A stretch of DNA of 64,000 nucleotides from Mycolicibacterium diernhoferi (GTDB lineage: Bacteria > Actinomycetota > Actinomycetes > Mycobacteriales > Mycobacteriaceae). Under the pieces are notes generated by a model. That model saw only the letters and a program-made list of their open reading frames with translations, had not been told where the DNA came from and searched no databases. Each line of letters starts with the position of its first letter. The first letter of the stretch is position 1. Positions 26,256-34,440 of this stretch are shown piece after piece. A program made the translations under genes and the position numbers. The stretch spans positions 3,844,001-3,908,000 of the forward strand of contig NZ_CP080332.1 in NCBI RefSeq assembly GCF_019456655.1, given 5' to 3'.

Positions 26256-26677
26256 TGAACCGTCTGGCCATCGCCGAAACCGATTCCAGCCCAACTTCAC
26301 TCGCGACCGTGGGCAGTACCGCGGTCGAGGGATCCATCGCGACCGTCGGGAGCGCGGCGGTCGCCGGAGCGATCGGCACCGTCGGCAGCGCCGCGGTGGC
26401 CGGCTCCGTCGCCACCGTGAACAGCGCCGGGGTCGCCGGGTCGATCGGGGTCGGCGGCAGCGCCGGGGTGGCCGGCGGATTCGCGGTCGTCGGCAGCGCG
26501 TTCACCGTGCTGTGCGCGGCGCTGATCGGCTGCGTGGCCTGTCTGGCATGTGTGGCCTGCAGCAAGTGCCGGGGTTGCGTGGCGTGCGCGGGCTGCACCG
26601 ACTGCGTGGGCTGCATCGGGTGCGTGAACTGCTCGGGCCTGCGCGGCGCGGTCGGCCGGCGCGGGGTGCACGCCTAG
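26255..26677 (+). CDS. Repeat protein: five 12-aa repeats then 12 cysteines spaced every third residue
   Basis: 140-aa protein with no family I recognise. Residues 23-82 are five tandem 12-residue units of the type AVAGSIATVGSA. Residues 93-126 hold 12 cysteines at exact three-residue spacing (CVACLACVACSKCRGCVACA and onward), with another in-phase Cys at 87. The tail SGLRGAVGRRGVHA is basic. There is no clear signal peptide, but residues 78-100 are hydrophobic. A three-residue period puts all cysteines on one face of a polyproline-II or beta-helical rod, which would suit metal or cluster binding, or thioether/disulfide crosslinks. Start overlaps the SDR stop by one base. Stop codons overlap with the convergent surface-protein gene. 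Confidence 0.7.
   Translation: MNRLAIAETDSSPTSLATVGSTAVEGSIATVGSAAVAGAIGTVGSAAVAGSVATVNSAGVAGSIGVGGSAGVAGGFAVVGSAFTVLCAALIGCVACLACVACSKCRGCVACAGCTDCVGCIGCVNCSGLRGAVGRRGVHA
26321..26500 (+). repeat. Five in-frame 36-nt repeats (12-aa units)
   Basis: Codes for residues 23-82 of the Cys-repeat protein. Each unit ends Gly/Asn-Ser-Ala and starts Ala/Gly-Val-(Ala/Glu)-Gly. Conservation is at protein level with GC-rich third positions, so the repeats are coding, not intergenic satellites. Confidence 0.8.
26531..26632 (+). repeat. Cys-x-x tripeptide repeat (12 units)
   Basis: Codons for Cys recur every 9 nt twelve times (residues 93, 96, ... 126). Both TGC and TGT are used and the intervening residues vary (VA, LA, VA, SK, RG, VA, AG, TD, VG, IG, VN), so the spacing is kept while the sequence drifts, which suggests selection on periodicity. 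Confidence 0.85.
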
Positions 26678-28491
26678 ATCTGTCGGCGCCGCCCCAGCAG
26701 CCCGGCCGCACCCACCGCTCCCAGGCTGAGCACCGCGCACGCGATCGCCGCGGTGATCAGGTAGGTCTGGCTGCGGTCCGCCCCGGCAGGAGCCTCCTCG
26801 GAGGCCAGCCGCAGCCGGTAGTCGCCGGGCAGCGGGGCCTCCCGCGGGGTGTCCAGGCCCGGGTACTGCTGGGTCCGGTGCACCTCGAATTGCCGTTCAC
26901 CGCCGGCGTTCTGCTTCCACACGCCCCACACCGGGGTGACCCCGTCGAGCAGCACCCGGCGCTCGCCGTAGCGGGCGTCGTCGCCGACGTCGACGATGCG
27001 CTGCACCCGGAACGGCTCGTACACCGCGTCCGAGTACCGCACCTGCACGGGCACGTTGTCGTAGCGCCACAGCGGCGGCGGGGGCGGCGGGGCGAGCGCG
27101 CCGATGGTGGGGATGAACCCACCCCCGAAGAAGCTGCCGACCGCGACGCTGACGGCGGTGTTGACGGCGTTGAGCACGACCGCGGTGAAGCTGTAGGCGG
27201 CCAGGTCCGCGACGTACATGACCATCCGTTGCAGCGGCGGGATCACCACTGTCCGGGGCCGGTTCTCGTACTCGTAGACGATGCGCACCGGATCCCGGTA
27301 GGGGTTGACGATCATCGGCCGGTAGAACTCGTCGTACTGCACCCAGTCCGAGCTCCATTGCCGCACCCGGCGGTCCAGATCACGCTGTTCCGCGCGCAGT
27401 TCGCGCTGATCCTCGCGTAACCGGCGTTGATCCTCGCGCAGTTGGCGCTGATCTTCCCGCAAGTCGCGGCGCTCCTCGCGGAGGCGGTCCTCGTCCTTCG
27501 AGATTCCGATCAACGACGACAGCTGCGCGAGTTCCTCGACCTTCGCCGGCTCCGGTTTCGCTTCGATCGGCTTGGTGTTGCCGGCGAGCACCACGTCCTC
27601 GACCGGTGCCTCGAGAACCTGCGGCTTGAGCGTTTCGATCACGCGGGCGACCGGCTCGACCTCGGTGGCCTCGGCGCTCTCGGATGCGTCGTCGGTCGCC
27701 GCAGGCTCTGCAGTGTCGGTCTCCGGGCGGTCCGCCTCCGGGGTGTCGGCCTCCGGGGTGCCGGCCGGGTCGGCCTTCTCCGAAACCCGTTCCTCCGTTG
27801 AGGTCTCCTCGGACGCCGAGGGCTTCGGCACCTCCTCGCGGGGAGCATCGGCGGCCGGCGCGCCGGTCGTCGTGGTCAGTGCCGTCGTGGTCGGTGCCGT
27901 CGTGGTGTCAGGCGTCGTGGTGTCGGGCGTCGTGGTGTCAGGCGTCGAGGTCTCGCGTTCGACCGCCTTGGACTCGTCCTCGACCGGGGCGGCCGGCTCC
28001 GCGGCGGGCGCCGACGGCGAGGTGGTCACCCGGGTGCTGGGCCGCTCGGTGGTGCTCGCCGGCGCCTCGGCCTGTGGTTCAGGTTCGGGTGCGGGCTTCG
28101 GTCGGGGCGCCACCGGCTCGGGCGCCGGGGCTTGGGTCTGGGCCGGCACCGGGGCCGGTTCGGGGTCCGGAACCACGGTGACCACGGGTGCCTGTGTCTG
28201 CGGCGGCGCCGCGGGCGCCTCCTGAGTCGCCTCCGGTGCCGCCGAGGTCACCTTGGGCGCTTTGGGTGCCTCGTCCCGGCCGCCACGGTCTTGCCCGCTC
28301 CGGCCCTGCCCACCGCCGGACTCCGAGCCACGCGACGGGGCCGGCGCCTGCACCGTCGTCGTCTCGACGACATCCGGTTCGGCCACCGCCGGCGCCACAC
28401 CCACCGTCAGGGCGGTCAGCGACATCACCACTCCGGAGGCCACCCCGGCCACCATGGATCGCCTCAGGAATTCCTCACGCGCTGCACCCAT
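26674..28491 (-). CDS. Exported low-complexity surface protein with charged coiled coil and C-terminal anchor
   Basis: 605-aa protein. N-terminal signal region (VAGVASGVVMSLTALTVGVA, ending AVAEPD), then about 270 residues rich in Pro, Thr, Ala and Glu, including three TPDTT-type repeats; a strongly charged heptad repeat (units like LREDQRQ, about residues 337-375) predicted to be a helix or coiled coil; a globular part with a short hydrophobic stretch (AAYSFTAVVLNAVNTAVSVA) and PPPPPP; and a C-terminal transmembrane helix followed by GRRRQI. The layout suggests a cell-envelope-spanning anchored protein. ATG 28491 (MGAAREEFLRR) chosen over the slightly longer frame. No enzymatic motif. Confidence 0.72.
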   Translation of the reverse strand: MGAAREEFLRRSMVAGVASGVVMSLTALTVGVAPAVAEPDVVETTTVQAPAPSRGSESGGGQGRSGQDRGGRDEAPKAPKVTSAAPEATQEAPAAPPQTQAPVVTVVPDPEPAPVPAQTQAPAPEPVAPRPKPAPEPEPQAEAPASTTERPSTRVTTSPSAPAAEPAAPVEDESKAVERETSTPDTTTPDTTTPDTTTAPTTTALTTTTGAPAADAPREEVPKPSASEETSTEERVSEKADPAGTPEADTPEADRPETDTAEPAATDDASESAEATEVEPVARVIETLKPQVLEAPVEDVVLAGNTKPIEAKPEPAKVEELAQLSSLIGISKDEDRLREERRDLREDQRQLREDQRRLREDQRELRAEQRDLDRRVRQWSSDWVQYDEFYRPMIVNPYRDPVRIVYEYENRPRTVVIPPLQRMVMYVADLAAYSFTAVVLNAVNTAVSVAVGSFFGGGFIPTIGALAPPPPPPLWRYDNVPVQVRYSDAVYEPFRVQRIVDVGDDARYGERRVLLDGVTPVWGVWKQNAGGERQFEVHRTQQYPGLDTPREAPLPGDYRLRLASEEAPAGADRSQTYLITAAIACAVLSLGAVGAAGLLGRRRQI

Positions 28492-28718
28492 CGTGCATCG
28501 ACTCCTCAACTATCAAAGAGTGCGGCTCTGCGCCACCACTGCCGTCGCAGTCATCTCCCCCAACACCGGCCCTCAAAGGCCCAGCAGCTGTCTTGCATGG
28601 TTCATCGCCGCAGCCGCCGCGGCGTTACAGCCAGATCAGGTCAAGATCCCGCCATCCGGGATGGGCTCGGCCACCATCGGTCGTTGTGCTGATCAGCGCC
28701 ACGAAAGGAGGTGCAACA

Positions 28719-28889
28719 GTGAGCAAGCCCACACTTGGCAATACCGTCGTCGCGGCCGTGGTGGCACTGACGGTCGTGCTGAATGCCGGACCGCGGACCG
28801 ACGACAACCTCGTCGAGCAGACCGAGGACAACGGCAACTCACAGAGCGTCATCACGCTGCCTGCAACCGGTCCGGTCACCGTCTTCTGA
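28719..28889 (+). CDS. 56-aa secreted or membrane peptide
   Basis: Short gene supported by a near-perfect ribosome-binding site (AAAGGAGGTG, 28704-28713) before GTG 28719. The peptide begins MSKPTLGNTVVAAVVALTVV, a short hydrophobic signal or anchor, followed by an acidic Asn/Gln-rich tail ending LPATGPVTVF. The LPATG near the C-terminus matches a sortase motif letter for letter, but the hydrophobic and basic tail that sorting needs is missing, so that may be chance. Divergent from the exported surface protein, with which it might share regulation. Confidence 0.6.
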   Translation: MSKPTLGNTVVAAVVALTVVLNAGPRTDDNLVEQTEDNGNSQSVITLPATGPVTVF

Positions 28890-28940
28890 CATCGCGGAGT
28901 CTGACACCATCTAGTCCCGGATCGTCGACGGGAGAACGGG

Positions 28941-31337
28941 ATGGCTGCGCGCGAATTCGTGCTGACCGATGAATTCCGCGACGCCATGGCGCTGCTCGCC
29001 GAGGGGCGCCACGTGTTCCTGACCGGTAAGGCGGGCACCGGCAAGTCGACGCTGATCCGCCGGTTCATGTCCCAGACCGACCGCAACGTGGTGGTGGTCG
29101 CACCGACCGGGATCGCCGCGCTCAATGTCGAGGGCTACACGATTCACCGGCTGTTCGGTTTCACCGCCACCACCAGCCTCGCCGACATCCGGACCGGCCG
29201 CTACTACCCCGGCCGGTTCGCGCGGACGGTGAAGGCCCTGGACACGCTGATCATCGATGAGACGTCGATGGTGCGGGCCGACCTGTTCGACAAGGTGGCC
29301 GCCGCGCTGGAACGGTTCGGCCCCGACCCGGGCACCCCGTTCGGCGGGGTGCAGATCGTGCTGGTGGGCGATCTGCACCAGTTGCCCCCGGTGGTCACCG
29401 AGGCCGAGGCCGCGTTCTTCTCCGACCGGTACGCCACCCCGTACTTCTTCTCGGCCGACTCGTTCCGCCGCGACGACTTCCCGATGGTCTCGTTGACCAC
29501 GGTGTTCCGCCAGCTCGGTGATGACCGGATGACGGCCATTCTCAACGAGATTCGCGAGGGTCTGCTGCTCGGGCACGCGCAGGAGCAGCTCAACGCGCGC
29601 ACCGACCCGGACTTCGTCCCGCCCGAGGACGAGTTCTGGCTGACCCTGGCGCCGACGAATCGGCTGGTGACCGCGCGCAACCGGCAGCAACTGGAGCGGC
29701 TGGCCGGCGAGGAGATCGTGCACCACGCCCGCCAGTCCGGAGATCTGAGCCTGTTCGACCCACCCGCGGACGAGACGCTGCGCTTCAAGGTGGGCGCACA
29801 GATCATGATGCTCACCAACGACCAGGCCGATCGCTGGGTCAACGGCACGCTCGGCAAGGTGATCGCACGGGTTCGGGGCGACGACTCGGCGGTCGTCATC
29901 GAGTTCACCGACGGCAGCCGCGCCGAGGTCGCGCCGTTCACCTGGGAGGCGACCCAGCCCGTCGTCGACGGCGGTGGGCTGCGCCACGAGGTGTGCGGCA
30001 CGTTCACCCAGCTGCCGTTCAAGCTGGCCTGGGCGATCACCATCCACAAGAGCCAGGGCCAGACCCTGGACCGGTTGATCGTCGACCTGACCGGCGGCAT
30101 GTTCTCCTACGGGCAGCTCTACGTGGCGTTGAGCCGGTGCACGTCGATGAACGGGCTGGTGCTCAAACGCCCTGTGCTGCCCAAGGATCTGAAGACCGAC
30201 CGGCGGATCGCCCGGTTCCTGCACGACGCCGCCGATGACGGCGGGCCCCGCCGTTTCTGCGCGATCGCGATGTTGACCGTCGGCGAGGAGGGCCGGATGT
30301 CGCGGCCCCGGCCGGTGGAGATCGCCGTCGCCTTCGAGGACGGCACCGCGGTCAGCACCCTGGTCAACCCGCAGCGTGACCTCGCCGACGCCCGCCAGGC
30401 GTACGGGATCGGGGTGTCCGACATCCTGCTCGCACCGACGCTGGCCGAGGCGTGGGGCGTCATCGCACCGATGCTGACGGGCTGCACACCGGTCGGCGCG
30501 GGCATCGACGAGACACTGGGCCTGCTGGACTTCGAGCTCAAACGCCTCGGCCAGGTGACGGTGATGCCGCTCGGCGTCGAGGTGTCGCGCCGCAGCGTCG
30601 GGGCCACCGGAGGCACCGCCCTGGAGCGCGCGACCGCCACGCTGGCGGCGTTCACCGAATCGGGTGTCACCGCCGCCGGCTCGACACCGTTCGGCGATCC
30701 GCCCGAGTCCCTGTCCGGACACCTCATCACCCGCGACCACCACAACCCGACACCGACCGCGGCGACGCTGCCGGCGTTGTCGGCGCTGCTCGCGGTCAGC
30801 CGCCGGCTCGGGCCCGCTCTGCTCGGACGCCCCGACCCCGCCGACGAGCTGCCGGTCACCCCGTGGATCGCGGCGGCCCGGCACTCGGTGGCCGACCAGC
30901 TGCGCGCGGCCGCCGGCCGGGTCCGGCTGCCCGCGGACGTGCTGACCCGGCTGCGGGCCGCCGAACAGCTGCTGGGCGCACCCATCCTGGACGAGGACCT
31001 GGACTCCTCCGATTCCGCCGCCGACATCACCTCGGTGCTGGTGCCCGGCGCCCGGATCTGTTTCACCGGCACCGCGCTCGACGACGCCGGACGCGAGGTG
31101 CCGCGCGAGGAAATGCTGCGGATCGCCGAGGCGGCCGGGCTGGCTCCGGTGAAGACGGTCACCAAGACCCGGTGTGAGGTGTTGGTCACCGCCGAGGTCG
31201 GCACCCAGTCCGGGAAGGCCCGCAAGGCGCACGAACTGGGCAAGCCGGTGTTCTCGGCGGAGGAATTCCTGGCCTGGGCCGGTTCCGGCAGCCGGGCCAA
31301 ACCGGCCAGCGAGCGCGCACCCGGCGGCGCACCTTAA
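28941..31337 (+). CDS. Pif1-like superfamily 1 helicase fused to a BRCT domain
   Basis: 798-aa protein. Residues 1-430 are a PIF1/RecD-like helicase: Walker A TGKAGTGKST (28-37), Walker B LIIDETSM (about 102-109), motif VGDLHQLPPV, and the late motifs KLAWAITIHKSQGQTLD and YVALSRCTSMNGLVLKRP. The middle (about 445-560) weakly resembles a DnaQ-type exonuclease fold but I see no complete DEDD set. Residues about 704-790 form a BRCT domain (ARICFTGTALDD ... KVFSAEEFLAWA pattern), as in NAD-dependent ligases and DnaQ-BRCT proteins. Expected to unwind DNA 5' to 3' in repair or replication restart. GGGAG upstream of ATG 28941. Confidence 0.82.
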   Translation: MAAREFVLTDEFRDAMALLAEGRHVFLTGKAGTGKSTLIRRFMSQTDRNVVVVAPTGIAALNVEGYTIHRLFGFTATTSLADIRTGRYYPGRFARTVKALDTLIIDETSMVRADLFDKVAAALERFGPDPGTPFGGVQIVLVGDLHQLPPVVTEAEAAFFSDRYATPYFFSADSFRRDDFPMVSLTTVFRQLGDDRMTAILNEIREGLLLGHAQEQLNARTDPDFVPPEDEFWLTLAPTNRLVTARNRQQLERLAGEEIVHHARQSGDLSLFDPPADETLRFKVGAQIMMLTNDQADRWVNGTLGKVIARVRGDDSAVVIEFTDGSRAEVAPFTWEATQPVVDGGGLRHEVCGTFTQLPFKLAWAITIHKSQGQTLDRLIVDLTGGMFSYGQLYVALSRCTSMNGLVLKRPVLPKDLKTDRRIARFLHDAADDGGPRRFCAIAMLTVGEEGRMSRPRPVEIAVAFEDGTAVSTLVNPQRDLADARQAYGIGVSDILLAPTLAEAWGVIAPMLTGCTPVGAGIDETLGLLDFELKRLGQVTVMPLGVEVSRRSVGATGGTALERATATLAAFTESGVTAAGSTPFGDPPESLSGHLITRDHHNPTPTAATLPALSALLAVSRRLGPALLGRPDPADELPVTPWIAAARHSVADQLRAAAGRVRLPADVLTRLRAAEQLLGAPILDEDLDSSDSAADITSVLVPGARICFTGTALDDAGREVPREEMLRIAEAAGLAPVKTVTKTRCEVLVTAEVGTQSGKARKAHELGKPVFSAEEFLAWAGSGSRAKPASERAPGGAP

Positions 31338-31346
31338 GGTCGTACC

Positions 31347-32759
31347 GTGAACCGGCTGGATCGCTTCTTCGAAATCAGCGCACGCGGGTCGACAGTCGGC
31401 TCCGAGATGCGCGGTGGCGTCGTCACATTCATCGCGATGGCGTACATCATCGTGCTGAACCCGATCATCCTGTCCGGGGCGCCGGACGTCGCGGGCAACC
31501 AGCTGGGTTTCACCCAGGTCTCGGCGGTGACCTCGCTGGCCGCCGGCGTGATGACCATCGCCTTCGGCGTCATCGCCCGGTTGCCGTTCGCGTTCGCGGC
31601 CGGGCTCGGGATCAACTCCTTCCTGGCATCCTCGGTGGTCGGCTCGCTGACCTGGCCCGAAGCGATGGGCCTGGTGGTGATCAACGGTCTGATCATCGTC
31701 GCGCTGGCCGTCACCGGGCTGCGCAGAATGATCTTCGACGCGGTGCCGATGCCGCTGAAGCTGGCCATCACGGCCGGTATCGGGCTGTTCATCCTGTTCA
31801 TCGGTCTGGTGAATGCCGGGTTCGTGGCGTCCACCGGTGGGCCGTCGCCGCCGGTCGGGCTGGGCGTCCAGGGCGCCGGTTCGATCACCAGCGTGCCGAC
31901 CGTCATCTTCGTGTTCACCCTGTTGGTGACCGGCATCCTGGTGGCCCGCAAGGTCCGCGGCGGCATCCTGATCGGCCTGATCGCCGGCACCATCGTGGCC
32001 GTCGTCGTCGAGGCCATCTGGCATCTCGGATCGGCCCAGGACAACCCGGGCGGATGGGGACTGTCGGTGCCCACGCTGAGCGGCTCCCCGTTCGCGCTGC
32101 CCGACCTGTCCCTGGTCGGCGAGTTCAGCCTGGACAGCTTCGGCCGGATCGGCATCCTGGCCGCCGTCATGCTGGTCTTCACCCTGGTGTTCACCAACTT
32201 CTTCGACGCGATGGGCACCTTCACCGGGCTGTCCCGCCAGGCCGGCGTCGCCGACGCGAACGGCAACTTCCCCCGGCTGCAGTCCGCGCTGGTGGTCGAG
32301 GGTGCCGGCGCGGTGGTCGGCGGCGCGGCCTCGGCCTCGTCGAACACGGTGTTCATCGAGTCCGGCGCCGGAATCGGCGCGGGCGCGCGCACCGGGCTGG
32401 CCAGCCTGGTGACCGGCGGATTGTTCCTGGCCGCAATGTTTCTCACGCCGCTGGCGGCGATCGTGCCGACCGAGGTCGCCGCCGCCGCGTTGGTCATCGT
32501 CGGCGCGATGATGGCCTCGCACCTGCGCGAGATCGACCTCGCGGACTTCTCCATCGCACTCCCGGTGGTCCTGACGGTGGCGGTGATGCCGCTGAGCTAC
32601 TCGATCGCCAACGGCATCGGCGTCGGCTTCATCGCCTGGGCCGTCGTGCGTACCGCGGCCGGCAAGGGCCGCGAGATCAGCCCGCTGCTGTGGGTGGTCG
32701 CGGCGGGCTTCCTGCTGTACTTCGCGCGCGGATGGCTCGACTCCATGCTCGGGGTGTGA
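31347..32759 (+). CDS. NCS2-family nucleobase permease
   Basis: 470-aa polytopic membrane protein with many hydrophobic helices. Start FFEISARGSTVGSEMRGGVV and motifs such as AYIIVLNPIILS, TAGIGLFILFIGLVNAGFV and ESGAGIGAGARTGLASLVTG are typical of the AzgA/guanine-hypoxanthine branch of NCS2 transporters, which import purines with protons. GTG 31347 begins 9 bp after the helicase stop. Its stop overlaps the GTG of the TVP38-like gene (GTGTGA), so the two are co-translated. Confidence 0.87.
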   Translation: MNRLDRFFEISARGSTVGSEMRGGVVTFIAMAYIIVLNPIILSGAPDVAGNQLGFTQVSAVTSLAAGVMTIAFGVIARLPFAFAAGLGINSFLASSVVGSLTWPEAMGLVVINGLIIVALAVTGLRRMIFDAVPMPLKLAITAGIGLFILFIGLVNAGFVASTGGPSPPVGLGVQGAGSITSVPTVIFVFTLLVTGILVARKVRGGILIGLIAGTIVAVVVEAIWHLGSAQDNPGGWGLSVPTLSGSPFALPDLSLVGEFSLDSFGRIGILAAVMLVFTLVFTNFFDAMGTFTGLSRQAGVADANGNFPRLQSALVVEGAGAVVGGAASASSNTVFIESGAGIGAGARTGLASLVTGGLFLAAMFLTPLAAIVPTEVAAAALVIVGAMMASHLREIDLADFSIALPVVLTVAVMPLSYSIANGIGVGFIAWAVVRTAAGKGREISPLLWVVAAGFLLYFARGWLDSMLGV

Positions 32760-33481
32760 CCCCCGTCGACACCTCCGATGACGAAGTGAAGCCCGGCCGG
32801 CGCCCGCACATCATCCGACTGGCCGTGCTCGCCGTCTTTCTGCTCGGCCTGTACTACCTGATCGGGGTGGCACGGATCCTCGACCTGGAGGACATCCGCG
32901 GTGCGGTGGCCGCCACCGGACCGGCCGCGCCCCTGGTCTACGTGCTGGTCTCCGCGGTGCTGGGCAGTCTGTTCGTGCCCGGCCCGCTGCTGGCCGCGGG
33001 CAGCGGGGTGCTGTTCGGCCCGGTGCTGGGCACCTTCGTCACCCTGGGCGCGACGGTGGGCACCGCAACGATCGCCAGCCTGGGCGGCCGCCGGGCCGGC
33101 CGGGACAGCACCCGCGCGCTGCTCGGCGCGCAGCGCGCGGACCGTATCGACGCCCTGATCGAGCGCGGCGGGCTGTGGGCCGTGGTGGGCCAGCGCTTCG
33201 TCCCCGGCATCTCGGATGCCATGGCGTCCTACGCGTTCGGCGCTTTCGGGGTCCCGTTGTGGCAGATGATGATCGGCGCCTTCATCGGCTCCGCGCCGCG
33301 GGCGTTCGTCTACACCGCGCTGGGCGCCTCGGTCGGTGACCTGTCCTCCCCGCTGGTGTACGTGGCGATCGCGGTGTGGTGCGCGACGGCCATCGTCGGC
33401 GCGTTCGCCGCGCACCGCGGGTACCGCGGCTGGCGGTCCGGCCGCACCGGCGACGGCGATTCGCCCGAACGCGACACGTGA
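32756..33481 (+). CDS. TVP38/TMEM64 (DedA-like) membrane protein
   Basis: 241-aa protein with several transmembrane helices and the VTT-domain signatures VPGPLLAAGSGVLFGPVLGT and GQRFVPGISDAMASYAFGAF. Family members are linked to lipid scrambling or membrane homeostasis. GTG 32756 overlaps the permease stop by 4 bp; the longer upstream frame lies within the permease gene. Fifteen bp downstream the transglutaminase-like gene begins, so a three-gene run is likely. Confidence 0.82.
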   Translation: MTPVDTSDDEVKPGRRPHIIRLAVLAVFLLGLYYLIGVARILDLEDIRGAVAATGPAAPLVYVLVSAVLGSLFVPGPLLAAGSGVLFGPVLGTFVTLGATVGTATIASLGGRRAGRDSTRALLGAQRADRIDALIERGGLWAVVGQRFVPGISDAMASYAFGAFGVPLWQMMIGAFIGSAPRAFVYTALGASVGDLSSPLVYVAIAVWCATAIVGAFAAHRGYRGWRSGRTGDGDSPERDT

Positions 33482-33495
33482 AGGATGATCGGGTC

Positions 33496-34299
33496 ATGCG
33501 ACGCGACGTGGGGGCCGAACTCGAAGTCAACATCACCGCCCCCACCACCCTGGAGTTCCAGATCGCCGTCGCCCCGCACCCGGGCGCCGAGGTGTCCGAG
33601 TCACTGAGTTTCGTGCTGAACGGCGAACCCGTGGACGCCTTGGAGATCAGCGGTACCCACGGCAACCGCATCCACAAATTCGACGCCGGGATCGGGCATC
33701 TGCGGGTGGACTATTCGGCCACCGTCGTCGGCTACGCCGATCCCCCGCCGGTGACCGACTCCGACCTGTCGATGTACCTGCGGCCCAGCCGGTACGCCGA
33801 GGCCGACAAACTGTTCGGCTTCGCGGGCACCGAATTCGGGGACCGCTCCGATCACGCGGCGCTACTGGCCGAGGTGACCGCCTGGGTGGGTCGCCGGCTG
33901 CAGTACGTGCCGGGATCCAGCGACCCGATCGACGGGGCGGTGGACACCATGCTCGCCGGGGCCGGGGTGTGCCGCGACTACGCGCACCTGGTGGTGGCGC
34001 TGCTGCGCGCGGTGAAGGTGCCGGCCCGGCTGGTCTCGGTGTACGCGCCGGGCCTGTTCCCGATGGACTTCCATGCGGTCGCCGAGGCGTTCGTCGACGG
34101 GCAGTGGCGGGTGGTCGACGCCACCGGGCTGGCGCCGCGGGACAGCCTGGTCCGCATCGCCACCGGGCGCGACGCCGCAGACACCGCGTTCCTGGACAAC
34201 CACAACGGCGGGATCCTCCTGAACCTGCTCAACGTGCGGGCCATCACCGAGGGCAACCTGCCGATCGACGCGCTCGACCGGTTGGTGACGCTGCACTGA
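33496..34299 (+). CDS. Transglutaminase-like cysteine protease family protein
   Basis: 267-aa protein with an N-terminal beta-sandwich followed by a transglutaminase core. The catalytic triad is visible as Cys in AGAGVCRDYAHL, His in MDFHAVAEAF and Asp in WRVVDATGLAPR. Bacterial members usually act as amidases or proteases and often lie near peptide-modification genes. ATG 33496 marks the start of the recognisable N-terminal domain (MRRDVGAELEVNI). No signal peptide is evident. Confidence 0.85.
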   Translation: MRRDVGAELEVNITAPTTLEFQIAVAPHPGAEVSESLSFVLNGEPVDALEISGTHGNRIHKFDAGIGHLRVDYSATVVGYADPPPVTDSDLSMYLRPSRYAEADKLFGFAGTEFGDRSDHAALLAEVTAWVGRRLQYVPGSSDPIDGAVDTMLAGAGVCRDYAHLVVALLRAVKVPARLVSVYAPGLFPMDFHAVAEAFVDGQWRVVDATGLAPRDSLVRIATGRDAADTAFLDNHNGGILLNLLNVRAITEGNLPIDALDRLVTLH

Positions 34300-34440
34300 C
34301 CTGCGCTACGGCGGTCTCCTGTCCGCGTCGGCCGGGTAGGCTGACCGACATCGGCGGTCCTTCGTACCCGACTGATGACGTCGCGTCGTCGCCGATTCGA
34401 AAATTTTGGCCGTCTCGTGGCCAGAGACAGGAGCGTCGCC

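Noticed and set aside
28860..28889. LPATG sortase motif in the 56-aa peptide
   Set aside because: A sortase signal needs a following hydrophobic segment and basic tail; only six residues follow, so no sorting signal is claimed.
28911..32522. Open frame of 1203 codons on the minus strand
   Set aside because: Antisense to the Pif1-like helicase and NCS2 permease; the translation is Arg/Gly/His-rich low-complexity text typical of the complement of high-GC genes.
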